From Alphaproteobacteria bacterium (GTDB lineage Bacteria > Pseudomonadota > Alphaproteobacteria > ATCC43930 > CGMCC-115725): DNA of 43,824 nucleotides. The stretch covers positions 1-43,824 of the forward strand of contig JASHOB010000117.1 of the NCBI GenBank assembly GCA_030041335.1, written 5' to 3'. Below the pieces are notes generated by a model, which was given only the letters and a program-made list of their open reading frames with translations, ran no database searches and had not been told where the DNA came from. Made by a program: the position numbers and the translations under genes. Shown here one piece after another: positions 1 to 7,996 of this stretch. How positions within the stretch are numbered: position 1 is the first letter of the stretch; every line of letters starts with the position of its first letter.

Positions 1-1392
1 CGGCGCGGGGACGGGGAACTGGAGTATGTCGGCCGGCGCGACGGCCAGGTGAAGGTTCGCGGTTACCGGATTGAGGTTGGCGAGGTTGAGGCGGCGCTGT
101 TGAAGAGCGGCCATGTGGTGAGTTGCGCGGTTGTGGCGCGGGACGACCGGTTGATTGGCTATGCGGTTGGCAGCGGCGACGGGGCGGGATTGCGGGAATA
201 TCTGCGGCGGGAGTTGCCGGGTCATTTAGTGCCGTCGGTGGTGGTATGGCTGGAGGCGCTGCCGGTGACGCCGAGCGGCAAGGTGGATCGCGGCGCGCTG
301 CCGGCGGTGACGGGGGCGGTTGAGGGCGTCGCGTATCGGGCGCCGCGGGACCGGACGGAACTCTCGCTCCAGCAAATCTGGCGCGCCGTGCTCCCCGTTG
401 ACGACATCGGTATCAGCGACAATTTCTTCGATCTCGGTGGCCACTCTCTCCTGGCGATCAGTCTGATCAACCGTTGCAACCGTGCCTTCCATGCCGACCT
501 GCCGCTGCGCATTCTGTTCGAACAACCGAACATCGAGGGTCTCGCCAAAGCCTTGCGCGGTCGCCAGCAGCCCCGCGCCTTTTCACCGCTCGTGGCGCTG
601 CAGCCCGATGGTTTCAAGCCGCCGCTGTTTTGCATCCATCCCGCCGGCGGCACGGTGTTCTGCTACATGCACCTGGCCCGCGCCCTGGCGCCGGATCAGC
701 CGGTCTACGGACTGCAAGCGTCCGGCCTCGAGGTCGGCGAAGCGCTGCCGCGTTCGATCGCCGAAATGGCAGAGCAGTATCTGCAGTCGATTCGCGCCGT
801 GCGGCCCCATGGGCCCTATCATCTTCTGGGCTGGTCGTTCGGCGGCATCGTCGCTCACGCGATCGCAAGCCGGCTGCGCAGGGACGGCGAAACGGTGGCG
901 CTGCTCGCGCTTCTCGACGCAGCGGCGCCTCAACCGGGCGGTACGCCGCCCGACGATGGTACCGTGATGGCGGAACTCGCCAACATGCTCGCCCTCGCGG
1001 GACCCGGGAGCGCGCCCACCTCACCGACCGAGAATATCGCCGACCTGACGCGGATCGTTCGCGACAGCGGCATGTTTCCATCCGACTTCACCGCGGCGCA
1101 GACCGAGCGCCTGCTCGCGGTCTACGAGCTCACCGTACGGCTGCCGCTTGGCCACCGGCCCGAACATTTCGACGGCACCGCGCATTTGTTTGTCGCAGGG
1201 GACAGTTCCGATCCCGAGCCGCTTGCGGCAAGCTGGGCACCGTTTGTCGGCGACACCGTCGCGACCGTGATCCCGTGCAGCCACGAGCGCATGACGGCGC
1301 CCAAGGCTGCGGGCGAGATTGCCGCCGTGCTAGCGGCGCTTGTTCGCTCTGAAATTCCGCCGCCCGACCAGCAGCTGGTCGCGGCAAAATGA
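1..1392 (+). CDS. Nonribosomal peptide synthetase, C-terminal part (A-domain tail, carrier protein, thioesterase); 5' end outside window
   Basis: The frame is open from base 1, so this is the end of a larger synthetase. Residues count from the window edge. The start shows the A7/A8 core of an adenylation domain ([15 protein letters not shown], about 12-26) and the A10 motif PSGK with its lysine near 94. A peptidyl carrier protein follows, with [11 protein letters not shown] and the phosphopantetheine serine near 149. The last ~260 residues are a type I thioesterase: oxyanion region CIHPAGG, nucleophile GWSFGG (Ser ~279), Asp ~306 and His ~428. It would be the terminal module, releasing a peptide by hydrolysis or cyclisation in the cytoplasm. 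The stop is 2 bp from the stop of a convergent exporter gene. Codon third positions change from mostly G/T to mostly C near base 345, at the A/PCP junction. The product cannot be predicted because the specificity residues lie outside the window. Confidence 0.95.
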   Translation, partial: RRGDGELEYVGRRDGQVKVRGYRIEVGEVEAALLKSGHVVSCAVVARDDRLIGYAVGSGDGAGLREYLRRELPGHLVPSVVVWLEALPVTPSGKVDRGALPAVTGAVEGVAYRAPRDRTELSLQQIWRAVLPVDDIGISDNFFDLGGHSLLAISLINRCNRAFHADLPLRILFEQPNIEGLAKALRGRQQPRAFSPLVALQPDGFKPPLFCIHPAGGTVFCYMHLARALAPDQPVYGLQASGLEVGEALPRSIAEMAEQYLQSIRAVRPHGPYHLLGWSFGGIVAHAIASRLRRDGETVALLALLDAAAPQPGGTPPDDGTVMAELANMLALAGPGSAPTSPTENIADLTRIVRDSGMFPSDFTAAQTERLLAVYELTVRLPLGHRPEHFDGTAHLFVAGDSSDPEPLAASWAPFVGDTVATVIPCSHERMTAPKAAGEIAAVLAALVRSEIPPPDQQLVAAK

Positions 1393-1394
1393 GC

Positions 1395-3299
1395 TCACCG
1401 GAACGCGCCGATATCGCAGACCTTGTCGTGGAACTCGCGCAGGGTGCTGCGATGGCCCACGCTCACGATCGTCGGCCGATGCGGTAGTCTGCGAATGAGG
1501 CCATAGAGTTGCGCTTCGGCTGCTTCGTCGAGGGCCGAGGTCGCCTCGTCCATGATCACGATGGACGGCTGCACCAGAAGCACGCGGGCAAACGCGAGGC
1601 GCTGTTGCTCACCGAGCGACAGGCGCAGCGACCAATTGTCGACCGTGTCGAGAAAGCGCGCGAATGCCCCGAGATTGACGAGATTGAGCACCTCCTCGAG
1701 CCGCTCGTCCCTGATTCGGCGCGAGCCTTCTTTATCTTCGCGCGGATAGAGCAGCACCTGGCGCAGCGTGCCGAGCGGCAGATAGGGCTTTTGCGGCAGG
1801 AACATCTCGAGGCCCTCGCCCAGCGCTACTTCGCCGCGGCCGAACGGCCATAGGCCGGCCATTGCGCGCAGCATCGTGCTTTTGCCGGCGCCGGTCGGTC
1901 CCTTGAGCAGCAGCGCTTCGCCGGGCGCCACTGCGAAATGCACGCCGCGCAGAAGCGCGGTGCCGTCGGGCAAGTCGATGTCGAGATTCTGCACCTCGAC
2001 GCCGCCCCCCCGGCGCAGCACGATCTGCTGCGGCGCGCGCATCGCTTCCGCGACCTGACGCATGCGGGCGTCGAAGGAACTGAGACGTTCGGTGCAAGCC
2101 TGCCAGGCCGCGATATCGGGATAGGACGTGACAATGAAGGAGAGGGCGTTTTGCACCATCCCGAACGCGCCCAGAACCTGGATCAGCCCGCCGAGTTGAA
2201 TCTGCTTGGCGAAGTACCTGGGGGCCGCGACCAAGATGGGAAACACGATCGCCGCCTGGGTGAAGCTCGCGGTAAACCAGGAAAGATGCTTGCGGCGCAC
2301 CATGATGCGATAGAAATTGTCGACGACGTTCGCAAACCGCGACCGAAAGACGGAATATTCCGGCGCCTCGCCGCCGTAGAAGGCAATGCTTTCGGCGTTC
2401 TCGCGCAACCGGATCAGGCTGTAGCGGAAATCGGCTTCGAAGCGCTGTTGGGCAAAGTTGAGCGGCACCAGGGGTCGCCCGACCTTGATGCTGAGCCAAG
2501 TCCCGATGCCCGAATAGATCAGGGCGGCCCAGACCAGATAGCCCGGAATATACCAAGTGCCCCACGTGCCAAGCGGAATCGTGGCTGGCCCCGACAAATA
2601 CCAGAGAATGAACAAGAACGAGAAGAGCGACACGACCGCCGTGAGCAGGCCGAGCGACAGGCTCATCACGTAAGTCGTGAAAAGATTGAGATCTTCTTGG
2701 ATACGCTGATCGGGGTTGTCGGTGCTACCGCCGACGAGCTGTAGCCGGAAATACGTGCGGTCGGCCAGCCAGGTTGTCAGGTAGCGGCGCGTCAGCCAAC
2801 GACGCCAGCGGATTTGCAGCATCTGGTTGAGATAGAGCGCGTACACGGTGATGACGATGTTGAACGCCGACAGGATCAAAAAAATCCAGAACTGGTAGAT
2901 GAACTCGTTATAGTCATACATCCCGAGCGCGTTGTACTCGGCGGCGCTCCACTGATTGATGCGAACATGGACATAAACGTTGGCGAGATTGAGAAGCACC
3001 ACGGCCGCCAGCAGGGTCCAGGCCGCGACCTTTTCTTCGGAGACGAAGTAGGGTTTGGTCAGCCGCCAGGCATCGAGCAGGTCGCGCCGCCGCGTTGCGG
3101 CTCGCGATGCGGCTGCGGTCGCGGCGGCGATATCAGCGCTTCGGAGCGCTTCGGCCCCGGTAATTCTCTCAAACAGCATTTCCGAAAATTCCTCCCGCGC
3201 CTTGGGCGCGCCCAGGTTTCCCTCCCACTCCGCAGCGATAACAAGCGCCCGCTTGAGTGGCGCTGCCAACGAAGACGACACCGCGACAGCGCGGCTCAT
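1395..3299 (-). CDS. SbmA/BacA-like ABC transporter, fused permease and ATPase
   Basis: This is a fused half-transporter of about 634 residues. The N-terminal half has several hydrophobic segments and the SbmA/BacA-type core (a segment containing WRRWLTRRYL, and LNFAQQRFEADFRYSLIRLREN). The C-terminal ATPase has Walker A GPTGAGKST (~467), signature LSLGEQQ (~560), Walker B IVIMDE (~580) and the H-loop histidine (~616). The family is annotated as vitamin B12/bleomycin/antimicrobial-peptide transport or as YddA-like. It lies in the inner membrane and probably works as a homodimer. Facing the synthetase end to end, it could export or import the peptide product; that is inference. The reading frame continues upstream to 3425, but the first ~42 codons there look non-coding and no strong ribosome site distinguishes 3299 from a still later start. 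Confidence 0.88.
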   Translation of the reverse strand: MSRAVAVSSSLAAPLKRALVIAAEWEGNLGAPKAREEFSEMLFERITGAEALRSADIAAATAAASRAATRRRDLLDAWRLTKPYFVSEEKVAAWTLLAAVVLLNLANVYVHVRINQWSAAEYNALGMYDYNEFIYQFWIFLILSAFNIVITVYALYLNQMLQIRWRRWLTRRYLTTWLADRTYFRLQLVGGSTDNPDQRIQEDLNLFTTYVMSLSLGLLTAVVSLFSFLFILWYLSGPATIPLGTWGTWYIPGYLVWAALIYSGIGTWLSIKVGRPLVPLNFAQQRFEADFRYSLIRLRENAESIAFYGGEAPEYSVFRSRFANVVDNFYRIMVRRKHLSWFTASFTQAAIVFPILVAAPRYFAKQIQLGGLIQVLGAFGMVQNALSFIVTSYPDIAAWQACTERLSSFDARMRQVAEAMRAPQQIVLRRGGGVEVQNLDIDLPDGTALLRGVHFAVAPGEALLLKGPTGAGKSTMLRAMAGLWPFGRGEVALGEGLEMFLPQKPYLPLGTLRQVLLYPREDKEGSRRIRDERLEEVLNLVNLGAFARFLDTVDNWSLRLSLGEQQRLAFARVLLVQPSIVIMDEATSALDEAAEAQLYGLIRRLPHRPTIVSVGHRSTLREFHDKVCDIGAFR

Positions 3300-3467
3300 C
3301 ACTAGCGGATTTCCGATTTGGCGGCAATTGATGGCTGCCCGAAGAACCTGGCCCTTTACCAATGAGCCGCCTGTCGACCCCGGGTTTTGCTGCAATTTGC
3401 AGCAAATTCGCGCTTTATTCGCCACCCGCGACGGGCCTGCAGGTGGCGCCGCCTGGACACCGACCGG

Positions 3468-4379
3468 CTAAAGTCGCACCCAGGCGTCGTACATCATCAA
3501 GCCCGAGACCCCAACGATGACCACGGCCGCCGCCATGGCGAGGCCTCGTTCCAGCCGATGTGTCTCCATGCCGGCTTTGTCGATCATCGCGATCAAGGCG
3601 CGGCGCCCGAGCACCGCCGCGACGCCGATGGTCGAGATCGTGACCGCCATGCCGATCGTCAACACGGTGACGGCGATGACGCCCAGGCCGAAGGCGCTGT
3701 TGGCGAGAGCGAAGAGCAGGATGATGATGGCGCTGGCGCAGGGGGTCAGGCCGGTAGCCAGGATCAAGCGCGGATTGAGCTTGTGGTGATCGCCCCGCCG
3801 ATGGCCTTTGCCGCCCTCGACCTGGTGATCATGGTGATGGAGTTCGCCGGTTGCGGCGCGGTAGAACATCCAAACGCCGATCACCACGATCAGCCCATAG
3901 CTGACGAACTCGACCATCGTGCCGCGGTTGAGAATCTCAATCTGCTTGGCGCGCAGTACCATCGCCAAGGTGCCAACGAGCACGATCGCCGACACGCCCT
4001 GGATCAGGGAGATTAGGCTGCCCATCAGAATGCCGCTGGTCCAGCGTGCGTGGTGCGCCACGAAATATGACGCCACCACGGTTTTGCCATGACCCGGCCC
4101 GGCCGCGTGCAGCACGCCATAGAAAAACGCAAGGCCCAGAATCAGCGCCAACGCCGCGCGTGATCCACCGCTTTCGACATCGTGGAACGCATCTGCGATA
4201 GCATCGTTGAGACGGTGCTGGCGTTCGGCGAGCCAGGTGAAAAACCCGCCGACCGGCGACGGGTCTGCAACCGCGCCCTCGGATGGCGGGCGCGCCGCGC
4301 TCTTGTGAAACGGATCCGCCAAAGTCGGCGTGCTCACCAGCACGCCGAGCAGCAGGAGCAGCGTCAATACAAGTCTCAT
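3468..4379 (-). CDS. NicO-family nickel/cobalt permease (RcnA-like)
   Basis: This is a membrane protein of 303 residues. After a signal-like segment (MRLVLTLLLLLGVLV) it has the NicO hallmark HAAGPGHGKT near 85-100, six or more hydrophobic segments, a His-rich cytoplasmic loop (ELHHHDHQ ... GHRRGDHHK) and the second hallmark GLTPCASAIIILL. RcnA-type members export Ni/Co, while other NicO proteins have been linked to uptake, so direction is not certain. The ATG at 4379 overlaps the upstream DUF1007 stop as ATGA and follows GGGGAC, which fixes this start over the in-frame GTG 21 bp earlier. NicO with DUF1007 is a recurrent pair, and DUF1007 is thought to be its periplasmic partner. Confidence 0.92.
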   Translation of the reverse strand: MRLVLTLLLLLGVLVSTPTLADPFHKSAARPPSEGAVADPSPVGGFFTWLAERQHRLNDAIADAFHDVESGGSRAALALILGLAFFYGVLHAAGPGHGKTVVASYFVAHHARWTSGILMGSLISLIQGVSAIVLVGTLAMVLRAKQIEILNRGTMVEFVSYGLIVVIGVWMFYRAATGELHHHDHQVEGGKGHRRGDHHKLNPRLILATGLTPCASAIIILLFALANSAFGLGVIAVTVLTIGMAVTISTIGVAAVLGRRALIAMIDKAGMETHRLERGLAMAAAVVIVGVSGLMMYDAWVRL

Positions 4380-4966
4380 GCTGTCCCCGAAAAATGACAC
4401 CGAACGATATGCGTCGTCAGCGGGCCGAAGGTCGTGGTGTCTTTGGTCAGCGGCGTCGGCGCGCAGGCAAGTCTGAGTTGCCCGCCGTCTGCGACCGCCG
4501 CGGCGCCGCGTTTTGCCAGTTCAAAGTCGATGTAGAATTCGGTGTCGAAGGAATCGATGTCGAGCGTGTTGGCACCGGTTGCGGGCGAAAGCGCGAGCGG
4601 CACAGTAAAGCGATAGGTCATCTTGCGGCCATCATAAGAGGCAGTGAACGCTGTGGCCTGGTTTACCGGCACCGATTTGCCGTTGAAGACGATGTCCGTG
4701 AAGTAATGCTCGTCTGCCGAATCCTTGAAGGCCTCGTCATGCAATCTAGCGATGTCCGCCCGCGTCAACGGACCTTTGGGCTGGCTTGTATAGTCGTGAT
4801 AGAGGGACGCGCTGTACATCTCGTCGAAAGTCCAGGCGATTCGCACGCCGACGATCTTGTCGCGCTGGCACAGCACTGTTGCCGAATAATCGATGAAGAC
4901 GTGGGGGTGCGCCGCAACAGGCGCCGTCATGGCGCCGAGGCACAATACCGCACAGACAAACCGCAA
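4376..4966 (-). CDS. DUF1007 family periplasmic protein
   Basis: A protein of 196 residues with a cleavable signal peptide (MRFVCAVLCLGAMTAPVAAHPHVFIDY). The mature start HPHVFI is the hallmark of DUF1007 (COG3683) proteins. Its N-terminal histidines are attractive metal ligands. The rest is a beta-rich periplasmic domain with two further cysteines (RLACAPTP, HIVRCHF). It overlaps the NicO permease gene by 4 bp (ATGA), so the two are translationally coupled. A role in presenting or scavenging Ni/Co for the permease fits the context but is not proven. Family assignment is confident; function is inferred. Confidence 0.9.
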   Translation of the reverse strand: MRFVCAVLCLGAMTAPVAAHPHVFIDYSATVLCQRDKIVGVRIAWTFDEMYSASLYHDYTSQPKGPLTRADIARLHDEAFKDSADEHYFTDIVFNGKSVPVNQATAFTASYDGRKMTYRFTVPLALSPATGANTLDIDSFDTEFYIDFELAKRGAAAVADGGQLRLACAPTPLTKDTTTFGPLTTHIVRCHFSGTA

Positions 4967-4970
4967 CGCG

Positions 4971-5258
4971 CTACCGGCTGACGATGATCGGACAGCCGCA
5001 GATGGGGCATTGTTCCGAGAGGGTGCCGAGCGACGGATTCGCGGCCAGAAGCGCCGTCAGCCGCGCCCTGATGGCATCGTGATCCGGCGACGCCACTTTG
5101 CAGCGATTGGCAATGGCGATGCCGAGCGGACTTTGCGGCCGCACCTCGACCCGCTGCATTGCCGCACCCGCCGGACGCGCCGCCGCCAGCGCCGCCACCC
5201 CGCCGATCCACCCGATCGATCCGCGCAACAATTGTCGGCGTGTTTTGAAATCGTTCAT
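4971..5258 (-). CDS. Small Tat-signal protein with a C-terminal CPICGC motif
   Basis: A 95-residue product. The N-terminus TRRQLLRGSIG followed by a hydrophobic, Ala-rich stretch ending in ARPAGAA is a twin-arginine (Tat) signal, so it is probably exported folded. The mature part is only about 60 residues and ends in EQCPICGCPIIVSR, with three cysteines in a CxxCxC arrangement that could bind a metal or be redox active. A fourth cysteine is at ~53. It sits 4 bp upstream of the DUF1007 gene and 9 bp downstream of the deacetylase gene, so it belongs to the metal operon. I do not recognise a named family. Natural composition, operon fit and signal support a real gene. Confidence 0.72.
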   Translation of the reverse strand: MNDFKTRRQLLRGSIGWIGGVAALAAARPAGAAMQRVEVRPQSPLGIAIANRCKVASPDHDAIRARLTALLAANPSLGTLSEQCPICGCPIIVSR

Positions 5259-5267
5259 GGCGTCACT

Positions 5268-6446
5268 CTAGCTCATTGCCTGCCGCCGCATCACCGACGT
5301 CAACGGTACCACTGCGACGCCGCGCGACGCAACACTCGGGAGCCACTGCGCCGTCGCCTCGAGCGTCGCGGGGTGGGGATGGCCGATGCCGATCGCCGAT
5401 CCATGTTTGCGAGCGACCTGCTCCAACACCGCGATCTGGCGCTCTACGCCGGCCACGGTCGGCACGTCGTCGAGGAAGACGTTGCGCTCGGCCGCCGGCA
5501 CATGCATCGCGGTCGCGATCGCGGCGCCGACAGTGTGCCCGATGGTCACCGAATCGAGAAACAGCAGGCCGCGCGCCTTGACCTCCTCCATCACCACCGA
5601 CATGCCGCCGCGCTCTTGAGTAAAGCGGCTGCCCATGTGGTTGTTGATGCCGACATAACCATCAAGCCTGCCCAGGCCCCAGCGCAGGCGGTCGCGGATC
5701 TCGTCGTCGGACAGCGACACCGTCAGCGCGTTAGGACCGGGATCGACCTTGGGGTTGAGCGGCTGCATCGGCACATGCACCAGAATCTCATGCTGTGCGG
5801 CACGCGCCGCGGCGGACCACCGGTCGAGATTGGGCGCGTAAGTCATGAGAGCCAGGGTCACCCCTTGGTCGAGGGCGATGGCGCGGCGCGTCGGCTCGGG
5901 GCCAAGGCCGAGATCGTCGATCACGATCGCGATCGCCGGGCGAGACCCGGTGTCGATGAACGGCCGGGCGTTCCGCAGCCAAAGCGGTTCGCCGTTTGCC
6001 GATACGGATGCCGCCGCGCGTGCCGGCGCCGCCGGTCCGCCGGCGACAACCGGCGATGTCGGTGGCGAGGGCGACGGCGCCGCGACCGGCCTTGCCGCCG
6101 CGGCGCTGGGCGACGGCGGCGACGGTTGCGGCGCTTCGATCAGTGGATCGGGCTCGATGGCCGTGACCGGTTGCGGCGGGACTGGCGGTCGCACCGCAGC
6201 GGGCTCGATCCGCGTTGTCGACAGATGCACCTCGTGCGGGAGCGGTTCTTCCTCCATCGGCAAGATCGGCTCTGCCGCCGACATGTCGGCCAGCCCATGC
6301 TCGTCTCCGGGCGCAACCCCATCGAAGAGCCGGCGTGCGATCAGCCCACCGGCCAACCCCGCGGCCAGCACCAGCCACGACCGGCGCCGCGTCAATCGCT
6401 TCGCCAACGGGGATTGGGTCTCCACCGGTTCAGAGGGCAAATTCAT
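5268..6446 (-). CDS. Divergent polysaccharide deacetylase family protein (YibQ-like)
   Basis: A 392-residue protein. One N-terminal membrane segment (SWLVLAAGLAGGLIARRLF, ~23-41) is followed by a Pro/Ala/Ser-rich linker to ~160. Then comes a divergent polysaccharide deacetylase domain (PF04748): AIVIDDLGLG near 173, the HVPMQPL segment, NNHMGSRFT, FLDSVT and GIGHPHPATLEA. The Asp-Asp and His residues match the NodB-like metal site. It is likely a membrane-anchored periplasmic hydrolase acting on the envelope. In many proteobacteria this family sits next to envC/ctpA; here instead it heads the small-Tat, DUF1007, NicO operon with a gap of 9 bp, which is unusual. Confidence 0.9.
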   Translation of the reverse strand: MNLPSEPVETQSPLAKRLTRRRSWLVLAAGLAGGLIARRLFDGVAPGDEHGLADMSAAEPILPMEEEPLPHEVHLSTTRIEPAAVRPPVPPQPVTAIEPDPLIEAPQPSPPSPSAAAARPVAAPSPSPPTSPVVAGGPAAPARAAASVSANGEPLWLRNARPFIDTGSRPAIAIVIDDLGLGPEPTRRAIALDQGVTLALMTYAPNLDRWSAAARAAQHEILVHVPMQPLNPKVDPGPNALTVSLSDDEIRDRLRWGLGRLDGYVGINNHMGSRFTQERGGMSVVMEEVKARGLLFLDSVTIGHTVGAAIATAMHVPAAERNVFLDDVPTVAGVERQIAVLEQVARKHGSAIGIGHPHPATLEATAQWLPSVASRGVAVVPLTSVMRRQAMS

Positions 6447-6522
6447 AAATCAATTCGAAACAAGGACTTGCGCGGCGGAGCTAAATAAAACCACTATCAC
6501 CCAAGATGCAAGCCAAATCGAT

Positions 6523-6547
6523 TGACGCGAAAAGACTGACGCGAAAA
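6523..6547. repeat. Tandem direct repeat of an 11-bp word, 14-bp period
   Basis: TGACGCGAAAA occurs at 6523-6533 and again at 6537-6547. The copy ends exactly where the livF stop codon begins. The repeats lie in the 101-bp gap between the HAAT operon end and the deacetylase gene start, 77-101 bp upstream of the latter. They may be a regulator site or chance. Confidence 0.6.
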
Positions 6548-7285
6548 TCAGCCGGCAGCGACCGCTCTGCCGGAGGCGAGATAGGCGCCATGGAGGATCT
6601 CCGGATGCGCCCGGAGTTCTTCGGCGTTGCCGGAAAACGCGATGTCACCACGCTCCATGACATACACCCGATTGGCCAGATTTAAGGCCAGCGTCGTAAA
6701 TTGCTCGATCAGAAGGATGCCGACGCCGCGGTTGGCGATGCCGGCAATCGTCTCGCCGAGCCGCTGCACGATGGCGGGCGCCAGGCCGAAGGACAGTTCG
6801 TCGATCAGCAGATATTTCGGCCGGCAGATCAGCGCCTGGGCCACCACGACCATCTGCTTTTGCCCGCCCGACAAATTCTGCGCGGCCAATTGCAGCCGCG
6901 GCTTGAGCTCGGGAAACACCTCAAGCGCCGCCTCGACCTCCTGATCAGCCTCGCGGCGCGAATGCATCAGCGCCGAGGCGCGCAGATTATCGATCACCGA
7001 AATATTGCTGAGCACAGGGTGGCCCTCAAGCACGATGGCTATCCCCATGCGCCGCACTGCGTCAGGGGTGTGGCCCAGCACTTCCGCCCCGTCGAGCGTC
7101 ACGCTTCCCGACTTCGCCGGCAGCGCCCCGGACATGGTCATAACCAGCGATGATTTGCCGGCACCGTTGGCCCCGAGCAGCGCCGTGATCTCGCCCGGGA
7201 GCAGACTGAGCGAAATGCCGTGGAGCACCTCGCGTCCACCGCGCAAGACGACCAGGTCGTTGACGTGAAGACTTGAAGCCGACAT
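6548..7285 (-). CDS. livF: HAAT ABC transporter ATPase, LivF type
   Basis: A 245-residue ATPase: Walker A GANGAGKSS (38-46), signature LSGGQ (138-142), Walker B YLLIDE (158-163), and the family tail in which a LivF-type DELSFGLAP replaces DEPSLGLAP. It energises import through the inner-membrane LivHM permease as a heterodimer with LivG. It is the last gene of the operon and starts 3 bp after the livG stop. HAAT systems move branched-chain amino acids, amides, urea or aromatic acids; the substrate cannot be told from this subunit. Confidence 0.93.
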   Translation of the reverse strand: MSASSLHVNDLVVLRGGREVLHGISLSLLPGEITALLGANGAGKSSLVMTMSGALPAKSGSVTLDGAEVLGHTPDAVRRMGIAIVLEGHPVLSNISVIDNLRASALMHSRREADQEVEAALEVFPELKPRLQLAAQNLSGGQKQMVVVAQALICRPKYLLIDELSFGLAPAIVQRLGETIAGIANRGVGILLIEQFTTLALNLANRVYVMERGDIAFSGNAEELRAHPEILHGAYLASGRAVAAG

Positions 7286-7288
7286 CGC

Positions 7289-7996
7289 CTACGCCGTACC
7301 CAGATAGGCGCGGCGGACCACGGGATCATCGAGCACCACGCGCGTCGGGCCAAACGCCAGCAATTTGCCGAAATCGAGCACCATGGTTTCAACGCATACC
7401 GACGCGATGAGATCGGCATCGTGATCGATTAGGACGAGTTGAGCGCCGAACCGCTCCGGAATTTGCACCAGCAAGCCGCGCAGGCGTTCAGTCTCGGATT
7501 CGTTGAGACCCGCTCCGGGTTCGTCGAGCAGGATTGCGCGTGGTTTGCCGATCAACGTCTTGCCGATCTCGATCATGCGGCGCTCATAAAGATTGAGCTG
7601 CCTGCCGGGCACGTGCGCGCGATCGGTGAGGCCGACAAAGTCCATGGCACGGCCGATCTGCGCCCGCGCTTCCTGACGCGAGGCGGCGATGTGATCGGCG
7701 ATCGCCCGAACATTGTCATGCGCTGTCATTTCGTCAACGACGAGTTCCTGCTGGAAGGTGCGCCGCAACCCCATAGCGACGCGCCGCACAGGCGAGAGCG
7801 GGCGCAGCGCAATCCCGTTCAGCGAGACGCTGCCTTTGACCGGCGTGACGAATCCCGACAACACGTTCAACAGCGTCGTCTTGCCGGCACCGTTCGGGCC
7901 GATGAGACCGCAAATCGGCGCGGTGAACTCGCCGTCGAGCGCATCGAGCGGCCGCACGCCGCCGAACTGCACGGTCAAGCTTTCGATCTTGATCAT
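7289..7996 (-). CDS. livG: HAAT ABC transporter ATPase, LivG type
   Basis: A 235-residue ATPase with Walker A GPNGAGKTT (33-41) and Walker B AILLDEPGAGLNESE. The signature loop reads LNLYERRMIEIG, where LivG proteins normally have a YGQQRRLEIA-like loop, so the usual signature Gly-Gln is missing. I chose ATG 7996 because it overlaps the livM stop as ATGA and has GAGGTG nine bases upstream. The GTG at 8008 would sit directly on that ribosome site. It pairs with LivF downstream. Confidence 0.92.
   Translation of the reverse strand: MIKIESLTVQFGGVRPLDALDGEFTAPICGLIGPNGAGKTTLLNVLSGFVTPVKGSVSLNGIALRPLSPVRRVAMGLRRTFQQELVVDEMTAHDNVRAIADHIAASRQEARAQIGRAMDFVGLTDRAHVPGRQLNLYERRMIEIGKTLIGKPRAILLDEPGAGLNESETERLRGLLVQIPERFGAQLVLIDHDADLIASVCVETMVLDFGKLLAFGPTRVVLDDPVVRRAYLGTA

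Noticed and set aside
457-475. GATCAGTCTGATCAA palindrome-like sequence resembling an FNR site
   Set aside because: It lies inside the carrier-protein coding region and encodes conserved residues; half-sites do not fit the consensus spacing.
1938-2744. 268-codon plus-strand open frame
   Set aside because: Antisense to the ABC exporter; strongly charged composition and no family signature.
4893-6488. 531-codon plus-strand open frame
   Set aside because: It is antisense to the deacetylase, the small Tat gene and part of the DUF1007 gene; Arg-rich composition and no domain. A shadow of GC-rich coding DNA.
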